A stretch of 64,000 nt of DNA, taken from Carex sylvatica (Eukaryota > Streptophyta > Magnoliopsida > Poales > Cyperaceae). Where the stretch lies: contig CAXKVR010000034.1 of assembly GCA_964058845.1 (NCBI GenBank), forward strand, positions 310,001 to 374,000, in the 5' to 3' direction. The notes beneath the pieces were generated by a model, which searched no databases, was not told where the DNA came from, and saw only the letters and a list, made by a program, of their open reading frames with translations. Both the position numbers and the translations under genes were made by a program. Below, piece by piece: positions 22,660-32,492 of this stretch; position 1 is the first letter of the stretch, and every line of letters begins with the position of its first letter.

Positions 22660-24193
22660 TGATATCTCGCAAACTTATCTATATTCCGACTCATATTTTG
22701 TACCAAAACCTGTGTTTAGAACTATTAAATCGGTCGTATTTCATTGAATATCTATAAAATATGGTACTGCTTCAAGTTTGTTATTACTTTGCAGGAATTG
22801 GATGAAATCGAGGAGTTATCTGGATTTGAGAAGTTCTGACACGGGCCATACAATATTTTGTCCTTGCCGTATCAGCCTCGACCCGACCAAAACAATGCTA
22901 GAATTTTAGCATTCGAACTTAAAATAGTCATAGATTTTGACTCGTAGCTCCGTTTTGAGTGTATGACCACTTTTAGAAAGCTTGCGAGAAGATCTACAAT
23001 CTGCACAAAAGACAAGCATTTTCAAAAATTCTGACACGGACCGTGTCAATTCTGATACGGATCGTGTCAGACAAAATCTGGCAGGAAATATGGAATTTTG
23101 GAAATAAGTCTGAAGGAAGAAAAGTCGGTCTGGGACGATATAAGCGAGATTTCTTGCTCTATAGGAGGTATCTTAGCATACAGGAGCTAACCCTAGGTTT
23201 CTTCTTGGCAGCTGACTTGGAGGCGAAGTAGAGAGGGGAAAAACGCAAGATTTTCGACGATTCTTCTTTGTATTTTTGGGTTTTGTCATGAATTGTCTTT
23301 CTTATTCTTTTTTTGTTGTTTCTAGAATGATGTTTGAGTAGATTTTTAGTTTCTAGGGTTATGATATAGTCGAATACTTTGTTTACTTGCTAATTATTTG
23401 ATTATGTGTTGATTCTTGTGTTTGCTTGCTTGAGTATTATTTTAATTGTTTATCTGAAATTGATTGATTATTATTTGGTTTGCCCACTAGATGAGGTTTC
23501 ATCTATAAGGTACTGTGTCCAATTTGATCTTTCAACCAGACTAGTATTTGAGGTAGGTTTACAAACCGAGAGGTAGAACCAATAGTAGCTGAGATGTGAA
23601 CTTTTCATACATCGGGAGATGGTGGATACCTTTAGTAAACCAAACAAGTGACTTAGGTAATTCAAACCAATAAACGAGAGTTGAGGTTAGAACCCCGAGA
23701 GGACTAAATTGCAATTCCGTTATCGAGTTGATTAAGTCAACAAACGAGAGTTGAGGTTTAGGAACATCAGGTACGATCAGTTTACCCTATACAAGTCAAT
23801 CGGCGCAGAAATCAGATAACAACTGTATTTATCCGAAGCTGACACGGACCGTGTCAATTCCCGTCCGGGTCGTGTCAGCCGAGAGACAGAGTTGTAGATG
23901 AGCCAGAAACCCTAGAAACCCTTTTTAAACCATTTTAAAAACCCAATTTAAATTACCAGTTATTTCTTACTACTGTCATTATGATATTAAACAACCAAAT
24001 CAACTTTTTACACTACTAGTCGTTTGATTAAGTTAGATTAAGCCTAGTTTACATTTGAACCGTCTCTTGGATCGATACCTTATCATACTACTCGATATAA
24101 TTGTGCACTTGCAATCCGATTCGAAAAGTGTATCAAGATTTAAAAGGTACAGTTTACTGTACTGAAACTTTGTTATATACTTTTGATGTAACA
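22660..24193 (+). repeat. Right LTR (1534 bp)
   Basis: Starts TGATATCTCGC and ends TTGATGTAACA. It differs from the left LTR by scattered substitutions and by 21 extra bases at about 22848-22868 (ATACAATATTTTGTCCTTGC plus C) that split the first CGGGCCGTATC palindrome. The host sequence TGTAA follows. Confidence 0.92.
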
Positions 24194-24198
24194 TGTAA

Positions 24199-26442
24199 TT
24201 TAATTAATTGTAGAATTGTTTATTTTGTATGTAGAGTAATTTTATATTTTTGCATGTAGTATATAATTAATTAAAATAATTGCATGTGGAGATTAAATAT
24301 TTTTATAATGTAGTTTAGTTTTTTGTAGTAGAGAATAAAAAAATATTTATAAACAAATTCTAACTAAGTAGAAATTTATTTTTAACCAAAAAAAGAAGAA
24401 GAAAAAGAGAGAAAGAACCCTCTGTGCCATCAGCATATATTGCTAACATGCACGCAGAGTATGTATCTAATTCTATATAGCAGCGCATCCGCATCTTGTA
24501 TGCGTTACTTATCTTTCCTGAGTCCAATATATTTGTTCGGATTGTCGGATTGATCATGTATTCATGTAAGCTTTGTCTTTTGTGCGAATAAAATATCTTT
24601 AATCACCGTCCCTTGCAATTTATTTCGAAAAAAAAAAAACGATCTAAGATAAGAATTCGGACTCTTTCCTGAAAAATCATGCAAAATTTGTTGTGTCAGT
24701 AAATTGATGAAAAATTAAAATCTATTATGTTTATAGATCATGAGTTTTTTAAAGTGATTAAAATAGATCTAAGTTTATATCATTATTTTTTAAATGACTA
24801 AATATTATAAAATGTCATATTATATTATTAGATTGACTTCACAGAGAAGACCTCAATACATTAGGGATTGTTAGACAGTCCTCTAATGAGTGGGAATTAA
24901 AATTTAATATTTGTTAAGGAAGATATGTTCGATGAGATGGTAGGATTAAGAATGAAAACTATATGTTTGTTATGTAATAAATGCAATTATGAAAGCTACA
25001 TGACGTTACAACTTGGTTATATATATGATTATGTTAATTTTGATTAAGTTAATAAAACCAACATTTACTGCGTTAAATAAATTTTATTAAAAATGTAGCA
25101 ACAAAAATTTAAGAGTGAGAAGCAATTTATAAACTGAATAAGCAAGACAAAAAAATAGATTAAGGGCATGCTGTAAGTTTGCGATTCAAATTTGAACCGT
25201 AAAATAATTGGAATCACACAGTTACCAGAAATCAAAACAAGCACATCTTAACCAACAGTAGTACTTGTTGACTTGTTCTATGTGCATATTATTTGAGTTT
25301 GTTTAGTAACATGACCAAGACAAAACATGTCTTTATACAATTCAAGAACGAATCTTATACTTCAACAATTTTCACAATTAACTGAGAAATCTGGACCAAA
25401 AAGAAATCAGATTTATTGTTGTGGATTTTAAAAAGAAACACTGACAAATCAATTTCTGGCCAGTTCAAAAAGAAATTAGAATAACTATGAAAGCAATTCA
25501 CAGATTATCAAAAAGAAAAAGGAAAATCACCAGTATCAAGTAATTCGCAGCAGGAATTAGAATAACTATGAAAGCAATATGAAAGAAATTAGAATAACTA
25601 TTAAAGGCCCTCATTAATTTCCAGAAATTCAGAAGTTTAACTATTTGTACAAAATCAAACTATAATTCTGATTGAGTTAAACACTAGATAGTATCAGAAT
25701 TAGAATAGTCCACACAATAATAAATTAGAATGGTTCATACACTGCTACTGTACGAGTTGGCCGGTCCTCAACCAACAAGAGTTCTTCTTGAGGTCCTCTA
25801 CCAGAAGCCAATGGATACTATAACTATAAGGAGCTCACCTTTAATAATTGTCCAAAGGAGACCTAAAAAAGCATCACCATTCACCAAATAGGTACTTAGT
25901 GCTTTAAATCAGTGGTTGCCAAGCAAGCGAAGAAATAACTAAGGTGGATGTTATTATTATATTTTTTTTAAATTCAAGCTTAATTTTTTTTTTTTTTTTT
26001 TGCATTTATTATTGCATATAAAAGTAATTCCCTAGGCTTGCAGGGAAGATACCACTTTATCCTAGAAAAAAATGAATTTTACAAAATTATAGACAGTAAA
26101 ATAAAAAAAGTTGAAAAACAGGCATTCAGAAAAATTAATATCCAGCCTTTCGATTGCTCAAGGTAATGTAATCTTAAATTGAGATTAGAAGAAAATGCTA
26201 CCTTGAGTGGAACATGCATCAAACTGTTTTAAATACACAATAAATAGGCTCATAAAAAAAATATAAAAAAGAAGCCAGAGAAAGCGAAACAGAAAAAGAG
26301 AATTTATTTCACGTTTGAATCAACATGACAATAATACCATTGAAATTACAATAACAGTTGAGAGAACTTAAATATCATTACCAGAATCCGCCCCCCCCCC
26401 CCCCCCCCCCCCCCCAACACCAAACTAATAATCTAATATGAT
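24199..26442. other. Intergenic region, no gene seen
   Basis: AT-rich spacer between the LTR element and the F-box gene. It has a small direct repeat around 25480-25600 (GAATTAGAATAACTATGAAA) and the poly-C run listed separately. No coding or RNA gene was recognised. Confidence 0.6.
26391..26415 (+). repeat. 25-base poly-C run
   Basis: Twenty-five consecutive C (G on the transcribed strand of the F-box gene), 28 bp beyond that gene's stop codon, so probably inside its 3' UTR. Homopolymer length may be approximate if it was polymerase- or assembly-limited. Confidence 0.9.
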
Positions 26443-27657
26443 CTACCATGGATTTGGTGTGACCCAAACTGATGGCATGAGATCGGTCGGATTGTTCGGA
26501 TGATAATTTTTTAAGCTTTTATCTTCAAAGTTGAACACCCCAGAATCATGACATGCTTGACCTTGAGAATTAGTGAAAAGAAAGTTTGAAACATGATCAT
26601 CGTGATGGTCATCAGTAAAATAGATACGATTGCCTATGCGACTAGGGCACAAAGATGCCGGTACCGACAGTGAGGTGCTATACCCTAAAAAGAGCGATTG
26701 ATCATGTAAGCTCTCTAATTCAGACCAGTGATGGTTGATTTCTGAATTGCTCTCAACAAACTCCATGACCTCAAATCTGAAAGTTTGATTAATTTTGGTC
26801 TTCGTCGAGTCAATACGGGGTTCATTATCATACAATTGGTGGGTCCCCCAGCGGTTTTTGTTCTTGTATCGTCGTATATAAACCCTCAACACTTGCAAAA
26901 GGCCTCCAGCAGAAGCAACCAAATACCTTCTAGAATACGGGCGGTGTTGCACTTGGGAAATCAGAATTTTGGTCTCAGCATTTGGATCTTTCCCGCAATA
27001 AGAAACCAATGATCCGTCCTTGGTAACCGCATAGAATTTCTCCTGATAAAACACAACATCTTGGATTTCTCTGATACAACCCTTAGTTTTTGTCCATTTG
27101 TCACCTCCGATTTTGCAAAACCACAAACAATTCATAATAATCGCCATTACTATGCACTCGTTTCGGTGGGATGTGGGATCCAATGAAATAATTGCTTTTG
27201 TGATAGCACAGAATGAGCCTTCCAAGGAAGGAAGTCGAATCTGACATCTAGTTAATGGATTTAAAAGAGAAACCTCTTTGCCCCGAAAGCCAGACATCAC
27301 TAACCAGCCCCAATTCGACCCACAGATCCATTTATTCACGGCTTCCGGGAGATATATCCTTCGATCCACCGATTCATCCCTCGAGCAAGCATACCTGCGC
27401 GAATCTGAATCTGGTTGGCATGACAGGAGAAGTATAGGAGCTCCAATAGGTCGAGGATAGCAAAGAGATAATGGGATACCTTTGGGAAGCCGAGATAGGT
27501 TATCGAAATAAAGCGAGCGCCAAAATTTACAAACAGCCCCGAAATGTGCAAGATCCTGGTGGCTTAATCTCTCTGCTATTTCTTCCAAAACACCACTGGG
27601 AAGCTTGCTCCAGTAACCCATGAACAACGGTCGGATCGAAAAGTTGCGTCGAGGCAA
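26443..27657 (-). CDS. F-box protein with DUF295 domain
   Basis: Intronless 404-aa protein. An F-box lies at about residues 16-55 (WSKLPSGVLEEIAERLSHQD, then FGAVCKFWRSL), preceded by basic MPRRN. The rest is a beta-propeller-like DUF295 region: SLLNPLTRCQIRLPSL in the middle, then KFYAVTKDGSLV, and at the C terminus LCPSRIGNRIYFTDD and a GVFNFEDKSL block. F-box proteins pair with SKP1 and CUL1 to bring a substrate to ubiquitination; the target is unknown. DUF295 F-box genes form a large, fast-evolving plant family, so no one-to-one function can be given. The first ATG (MPRRN) was taken; MGYWSK 13 codons later would still keep the F-box. Confidence 0.9.
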   Translation of the reverse strand: MPRRNFSIRPLFMGYWSKLPSGVLEEIAERLSHQDLAHFGAVCKFWRSLYFDNLSRLPKGIPLSLCYPRPIGAPILLLSCQPDSDSRRYACSRDESVDRRIYLPEAVNKWICGSNWGWLVMSGFRGKEVSLLNPLTRCQIRLPSLEGSFCAITKAIISLDPTSHRNECIVMAIIMNCLWFCKIGGDKWTKTKGCIREIQDVVFYQEKFYAVTKDGSLVSYCGKDPNAETKILISQVQHRPYSRRYLVASAGGLLQVLRVYIRRYKNKNRWGTHQLYDNEPRIDSTKTKINQTFRFEVMEFVESNSEINHHWSELESLHDQSLFLGYSTSLSVPASLCPSRIGNRIYFTDDHHDDHVSNFLFTNSQGQACHDSGVFNFEDKSLKNYHPNNPTDLMPSVWVTPNPW

Positions 27658-28117
27658 GGTGTGGGTGTGGGTGTGGGCGTGGGCGCGTGGCCAGTAGGAG
27701 AAGAGAAGAGATGAGCCGGATACTCGATACGACGACGACGAGACCGTGAGTCCGTGAGGGTTGGGTATGAAGATTTATTTTAGGCCGACCAATTTTGGGC
27801 CGATTTGGGAGATACTAGGCCTCGTAGGATTTCTTCATCTTATGTATGCACCAACCAATTAGCATTTAGCAAAAATGTTTTAAAAAAAAAAAAAAAACAT
27901 AGCAGGTCTATTTATGTCTAAGGATTTTCTTCAAAAATAAAAGAAGGGTGTAATTGATTTTTTTTTTTTTCCTTTCTCTTAGGTACAGGTATAAAGAAAG
28001 AGTTCTGAAAGAAAGAAAATCATTTCCCGCCGAATCGTAACTCTTCAGTCTTCAGTGGCAAACCCGCAAATAACCATAAACCCATGACCCCCTCCCTCTA
28101 TTGACTGTTGTTTCTGT

Positions 28118-28124
28118 TATAAAA
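28118..28124 (+). promoter_or_regulatory. Candidate TATA box of the FLA gene
   Basis: TATAAAA 50 bp upstream of the ATG at 28174, leaving a short leader. Position and sequence fit a core promoter; it has not been tested. Confidence 0.5.
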
Positions 28125-28173
28125 CCCTCTTCCACATTCCAAGAAAACAAGACTACAGAGAGAACAATCGACC

Positions 28174-28977
28174 ATGGCAAAGGAGAAACAGAGCCTTCTT
28201 CTCCTTCTCCCATTCCTCCTCCTCCTTACTCTCCCCTCCCCTTCCCTCTCCATTTTAGAAACCTCTCTCAATGCCGCTATCACATCCCTTCGATCCAACA
28301 GCTACACACTCTTTGGCAACGCTATCCTCACCTCAGATCTCTACACCGACCTTCTTTCAAACGATTCTGCTTCCTTCACCCTCTTTGCACCGACTGATCC
28401 ATCCCTCTTCACGCTTGATATCTCAACCCGTGCCGATTTGTATGTCAGCTCGCTACGCCGCCACGTGGCAATTGGTCGGCTGCAGTCACTGACCCCTCCA
28501 TTTCCCGATGCATTGCCTTCTCTGCTACCTGATAATCCCGTTTCCTTATCTATGATCAATGGATCTGGCATTGTCACAGCAAACGGGGTTGTGATTATAG
28601 CGCCTCGTATATTTGATGGCCCGGATTTGACAGTGCACGGTTTAGCTGGGATGCTTCCGGTCAGCTTTGCATATCCACCTTCAATTGCTCCAACCTTGAG
28701 CTCTGCACCTTCCATTTCTCGTACACCCAGTTCTCTGCCATCGGATCTAGTGGTTGAGGCACCAATGGCACAGATGGATCAGATATCGCTACCTCCTGAG
28801 ATGGCAAGATTGTCTCTTGATGAAATTTCACCTAGTCCGATGGTGCTGAGAAATGGAGAGGAGTGGTGGTGCTTGACTGGAGAGGTTGAAGAAGCAGGTT
28901 GTTTTAAAGTCAGCTCTGATCTAGGCCTCGCCAATGCCAGCCCTCCTTGTATGACGGGGATTGAGGGAGGAATTTGA
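28174..28977 (+). CDS. Fasciclin-like arabinogalactan protein (FLA19/20/21 type)
   Basis: Intronless, 267 aa. A signal peptide lies at residues 1-26 (basic start, then a Leu-rich core and PSLS cleavage region). One FAS1 domain covers about residues 30-165: the H1 block FTLFAPTDPSLF (FAPTD) and the H2 block near VSLSMINGSGIVTANGVVI. N-glycosylation sequons are present (NDS, NGS). A Ser/Pro-rich stretch at about 170-190 (APTLSSAPSISRTPSSLPSD) could be an arabinogalactan site. The C terminus has Cys but no clear GPI omega site. Family proteins are secreted wall or apoplast adhesion glycoproteins. The single FAS1 domain without GPI tail suggests the FLA19-21 subgroup; this is inferred. The ATG has an A at -3 (GACCATGG). 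Confidence 0.9.
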   Translation: MAKEKQSLLLLLPFLLLLTLPSPSLSILETSLNAAITSLRSNSYTLFGNAILTSDLYTDLLSNDSASFTLFAPTDPSLFTLDISTRADLYVSSLRRHVAIGRLQSLTPPFPDALPSLLPDNPVSLSMINGSGIVTANGVVIIAPRIFDGPDLTVHGLAGMLPVSFAYPPSIAPTLSSAPSISRTPSSLPSDLVVEAPMAQMDQISLPPEMARLSLDEISPSPMVLRNGEEWWCLTGEVEEAGCFKVSSDLGLANASPPCMTGIEGGI

Positions 28978-30135
28978 ATTCTTGTGTTTTATGAGGGTAC
29001 AAATGTAAAAATGCCTTTCAAGCCTTTAGGGTTTTGGTTTTCTTTTTCCTTTCGAATTTGATACTTCTATTATTGTTTTTAGTGTTGTAAGAGATTGGAA
29101 ATTGAGTAGGAAAGAAAAACAGGAAGCACAATTGTAGTTAGAATAGGAAAGAATAAAGCTGCAGTTTGCAGTTTGTTGCAACTGAAATTTACAAAACTTT
29201 GATTGAAATTCAAGGATTTCCCTTAATTCAATAATGAATTTTATTCTTTACCATAATCATTCGTGCTCTAAACAAAATGAACATGGCTAATTGCTTCAAT
29301 TGTTCTTGCCGACTTCCCTTATTGTAATAAAGTGAGAATTAGCTCATACAATAGCGGAAATTGATTTTCCAAAATTTTATCCTTCTTTCTATAAAATTTG
29401 ATACTTGACGAAGCCTTTTCACACCCTTTTTGTTGAATTTATAAAGTACTCGCTGGCATCGAGAAAGAGAAGAGAGCAAGTTATTCGGTAGTGTTATAGA
29501 TGTAACAGGGACTAATGTAATTATATCGTTTTGTGTCGAAAAAGAAAAGAAAAGAGAAATAGAGCAAGGTCTGTGGTTTCACAATTCAAATCCCCTTAAC
29601 AATAGAGCGTTTTGTGTCGAGAATCGATTATATCGTTTAAACTTATAAGCAACAGTTGTCTCTCTCATATTTCTCTCTCAATAATCACTATTTAATAGTT
29701 TAGATATATTTTTTGTAATCGATCAAACTTATTTGACATTAATTAATTCAAACTCTCCAGAATGATTCCAATGATCTGAAATACTCACCAATTGATTCCG
29801 CACTTCAAAATCCAAGACTTGTGATAAAACAATGGAAACCTGAAAAGAAGTAAGAGAAAATGATATCTTTATATAACTATAAGTAGAAGAATTTAATTAT
29901 AAAAGAAAAAATACCTGTTAATTGTTACTCTGTAGGTACTGGTACCATTTTCTTTTGACCCGACTAGCGTCCAAATACCTGTTAATTATAGGGTTTCCAA
30001 CTGAAGCAAAAAATTAAATAAATAACGTGCCCAAAATAGAAACCAACATTTTTATTTATTAAATGAAACTGTCTCCATTTCAGAACTATATATGTATACA
30101 ATTGGCAACAGCTTTAAGTTCACTTTTGAATTGAT
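28978..30135. other. Intergenic region, no gene seen
   Basis: Presumably the 3' UTR and 3' flank of the FLA gene. AATAAA at 29152 is a possible polyadenylation signal. The rest has only short frames and no repeat I could define. Confidence 0.5.
29140..29158 (+). terminator. Candidate polyadenylation signal of the FLA gene
   Basis: AATAAA at about 29152 lies 175 bp past the stop codon. It is a sequence match only; no evidence for use. Confidence 0.3.
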
Positions 30136-31900
30136 AGAATATTTTAGAAAGCCTTGCCAATTTATTTTATGGCTACGGATAAAATTTCCAAATCTGTGAC
30201 TAGGCAGATCACGGATCTGATGAGGAGGTTTTTTTGGGGTGCAATGGACAATGACAGGTTTTTAGCTGCTTGGAGCAAAATTATAAAGCCAGTTGAGTTG
30301 GGAGGTCTTGGTATTAGAGATTTGAACAAGGTGAATGAGGCTCTAATTATGAAATTGCTATGAAAAATTGCAACTGAAAACAGTGCACTGTGGGTCAGTT
30401 TGGTTCGGGCGAAATACATTTCTAGAACAGAACTATGGTTTGCTAGACGAAATTACAAATGCACTCCTTGCTGGAAAGCAATCATGGCTGCTAGGGATAG
30501 CTTGCTGCTTATGATAACTTGGAGTTTAAGGGATGGAAGAAGCCACAAAGCAATGGTGCAGCCATGGTTTCTGGGGGCTGTTGAGTGCCCGATGTTGATG
30601 GCAGAGATGTGTAAGGGACCTGGTTGATGATGTGACGAATACATGGAATGTTAATTTACTGATCTAACTGTTTGGGCATGTAAACTGCATGTACATTGTG
30701 GCCAATGTGCTGCTTCCAAGGGATGAGGCCCGGGTGGATAAGCTTGTCTTCTCTAACTCCCCAACTGGTAAGTTTTCAGTTAAACATGCTTACAAGGGCA
30801 TAACGCAAGAAGAGCATGGGCATCAGGTTAGTGAGGTATGGAATTTGATTTGGAGGAAGGGAAAGATTTTGCCTCGTATCAGAATTTTTCTGTGAAAATT
30901 AATTCATGGTGCTCTCCCTCTAGCAAAAATTTTATCATCGCAAACGTCAAAAAGGAATCCTTACTATGCCGTATGTAATCAAGCTGAGGAGGATGTTATT
31001 CACATGCTTTTTCTCTGCCATTTTGCTCGAGCATGTTGGTTGCTTGGGACGTTAGCTTTGCGAACTGATGAACTGCCTCAAGATCTTCCACTGATTTTTA
31101 CCAGTATTTTCAATCAGTCCTCAGAGGAGTTATGGACCGTCATGGCTAACTCAGCATGGGCTATCTGGAGATGTCGCAATGAGAAAACCTATGGGGGACA
31201 GGTGCCGACTTTTGAGAGGTTCTCAAAATTCCTCTTTGTGGTTGGAATGAAAACTAGAGTTGCAGCCTCATCTAATTAGAAGAATGGAAATCTGTTGGGG
31301 GATCATAGCTTAACAGCATCACGGTACAGTTGCAAAGTTGACGGTTCATGAAAGCCACCGTGGAGGGGGGGGGGGGGCTGGGGTTTGTAGTAGAGGAAGG
31401 TACATAGTTGATGGGGTATAAAGCAGCGCCGACGAGTAGAGTGTGTTCTCCAATACAAGCATACAAGCGGAGACTGTGGCACTTAGAGAGGCAATTTCTT
31501 TTGTTAAAAATCTGGGTTTACAGCCATGTTCCTTCTATACAGATAATAAGGAATTAGCTTTAGTGTGCTCGTCTATGCATATTCCCCTTGAAGCTGACTG
31601 GAGGGCCTATCGGGAGATCAACGAAATTTGGAGTTTGCTAAAGGAGAATGAATTTGATTGTAGGTATATTCCTCGAAGCCAAAATAGTATGGCTGATGAA
31701 CTTGCAAAGTTAGAAAGTGTGCTGGATGAAGGATGCTCTGGTTTTACTTTTCCATTTTTTAAATTATGTTAATTTTGTTGAATGAGCAATGATGAAGCTA
31801 CGAAATCTTATGTAATATTACAAGCATGTAAATGGAAAATACTGTGGAATACAAGTCTAATGGCATGAAATTTTGCAAAAAAAAAAAAGAATATTTTAGA
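30136..31900 (+). mobile_element. 5'-truncated LINE with target duplication
   Basis: Insertion 30149-31887 is flanked by the identical 13-mer AGAATATTTTAGA (30136-30148, 31888-31900) and ends in poly-A. This is the hallmark of target-primed reverse transcription. The body is 1.74 kb, far shorter than a full plant L1, so the endonuclease and most of the reverse transcriptase were never copied. Confidence 0.95.
30149..31772 (+). pseudogene. LINE ORF2 3' part: RT thumb, zf-RVT, RNase H remnants
   Basis: Begins in the region after the polymerase palm (MRRFFWGAMDNDRFLAAWSK, then PVELGGLGIRDLNKVNEAL). Next comes the zinc-binding zf-RVT region (TGKFSVKHAYKG, ...HMLFLCHFARACW) and WAIWRCRNEKTYGG. 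The C terminus is a plant-type RNase H-like domain with AETVALREAISF and an RSQNSMADELAKL block. The reading frame has stops (TGA 30361, others) and frame changes, so it is dead. A 13-base G run lies at 31365-31377. Confidence 0.85.
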
Positions 31901-32492
31901 TCAGCAGTTAATCAGTTAGGTAAATAATTAAAATTAAGATATACAGTAATATGCGGTATTATACAAACAAATATACGATAATATGTGATATCATACAAAT
32001 AAATATGCGATAATATACAAACAAATATGTGGTAATAATATATAGTAATAATATGCGGTTGTTTTATGCGGAATTGCATAAGAATTTCTATGCAGAATTC
32101 AACCGTAAATATATATGCGATCACATAAACCACATTTATTTTATTAAACAGCTCAAATCTGCAAATATTTTTATCTTTTTTCACGCACGTTCACCGTTAA
32201 TTCAATTACTGTCTGTTGAAGATCGAAATAAAAAATTTATTATAATCAAGATTGAATTTAATAAAAAAAATAATATTTATCAAAATATGTTTTAGAGTGG
32301 GACATTTTTTCAACAAATTCTTATCGACAGTATTAGGCCCAATAGAAAAATTATGGGCTGAGTTTTTCAAATAAAGCTCCAAAAGCCCAGAGAATAACCA
32401 AAACATCTCCATTTCCCAACTAAAAGGAGACGCTCTGTTCGTGAGCTTTGGCCTTTCTTCTCTTCCTCCCATAGAACATACCAGGGTCAGTG
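31901..32492. other. Intergenic spacer and WD40 gene promoter region
   Basis: The first part is AT-rich with repeated AATATGCGATAATA-type steps (31920-32060), followed by the probable promoter and leader of the WD40 gene. No gene was seen. Confidence 0.5.

Larger units (their letters stand above)
16931..24193 (+). mobile_element. Athila-like Ty3/gypsy LTR retrotransposon, non-autonomous
   Basis: A complete 7263-bp insertion. Both LTRs begin TGATAT and end GTAACA, and the host pentamer TGTAA flanks both sides (16926-16930, 24194-24198). A primer-binding site follows the left LTR. The interior codes for gag and a retropepsin-like domain only. After 21503 about 1.15 kb of non-coding sequence runs to the right LTR, with no reverse transcriptase, RNase H or integrase motif in any frame. 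Gag has stops and a frameshift. The element would depend on a partner for replication. The LTRs differ by scattered substitutions and a 21-bp insertion, so the insertion is not recent. Confidence 0.92.
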
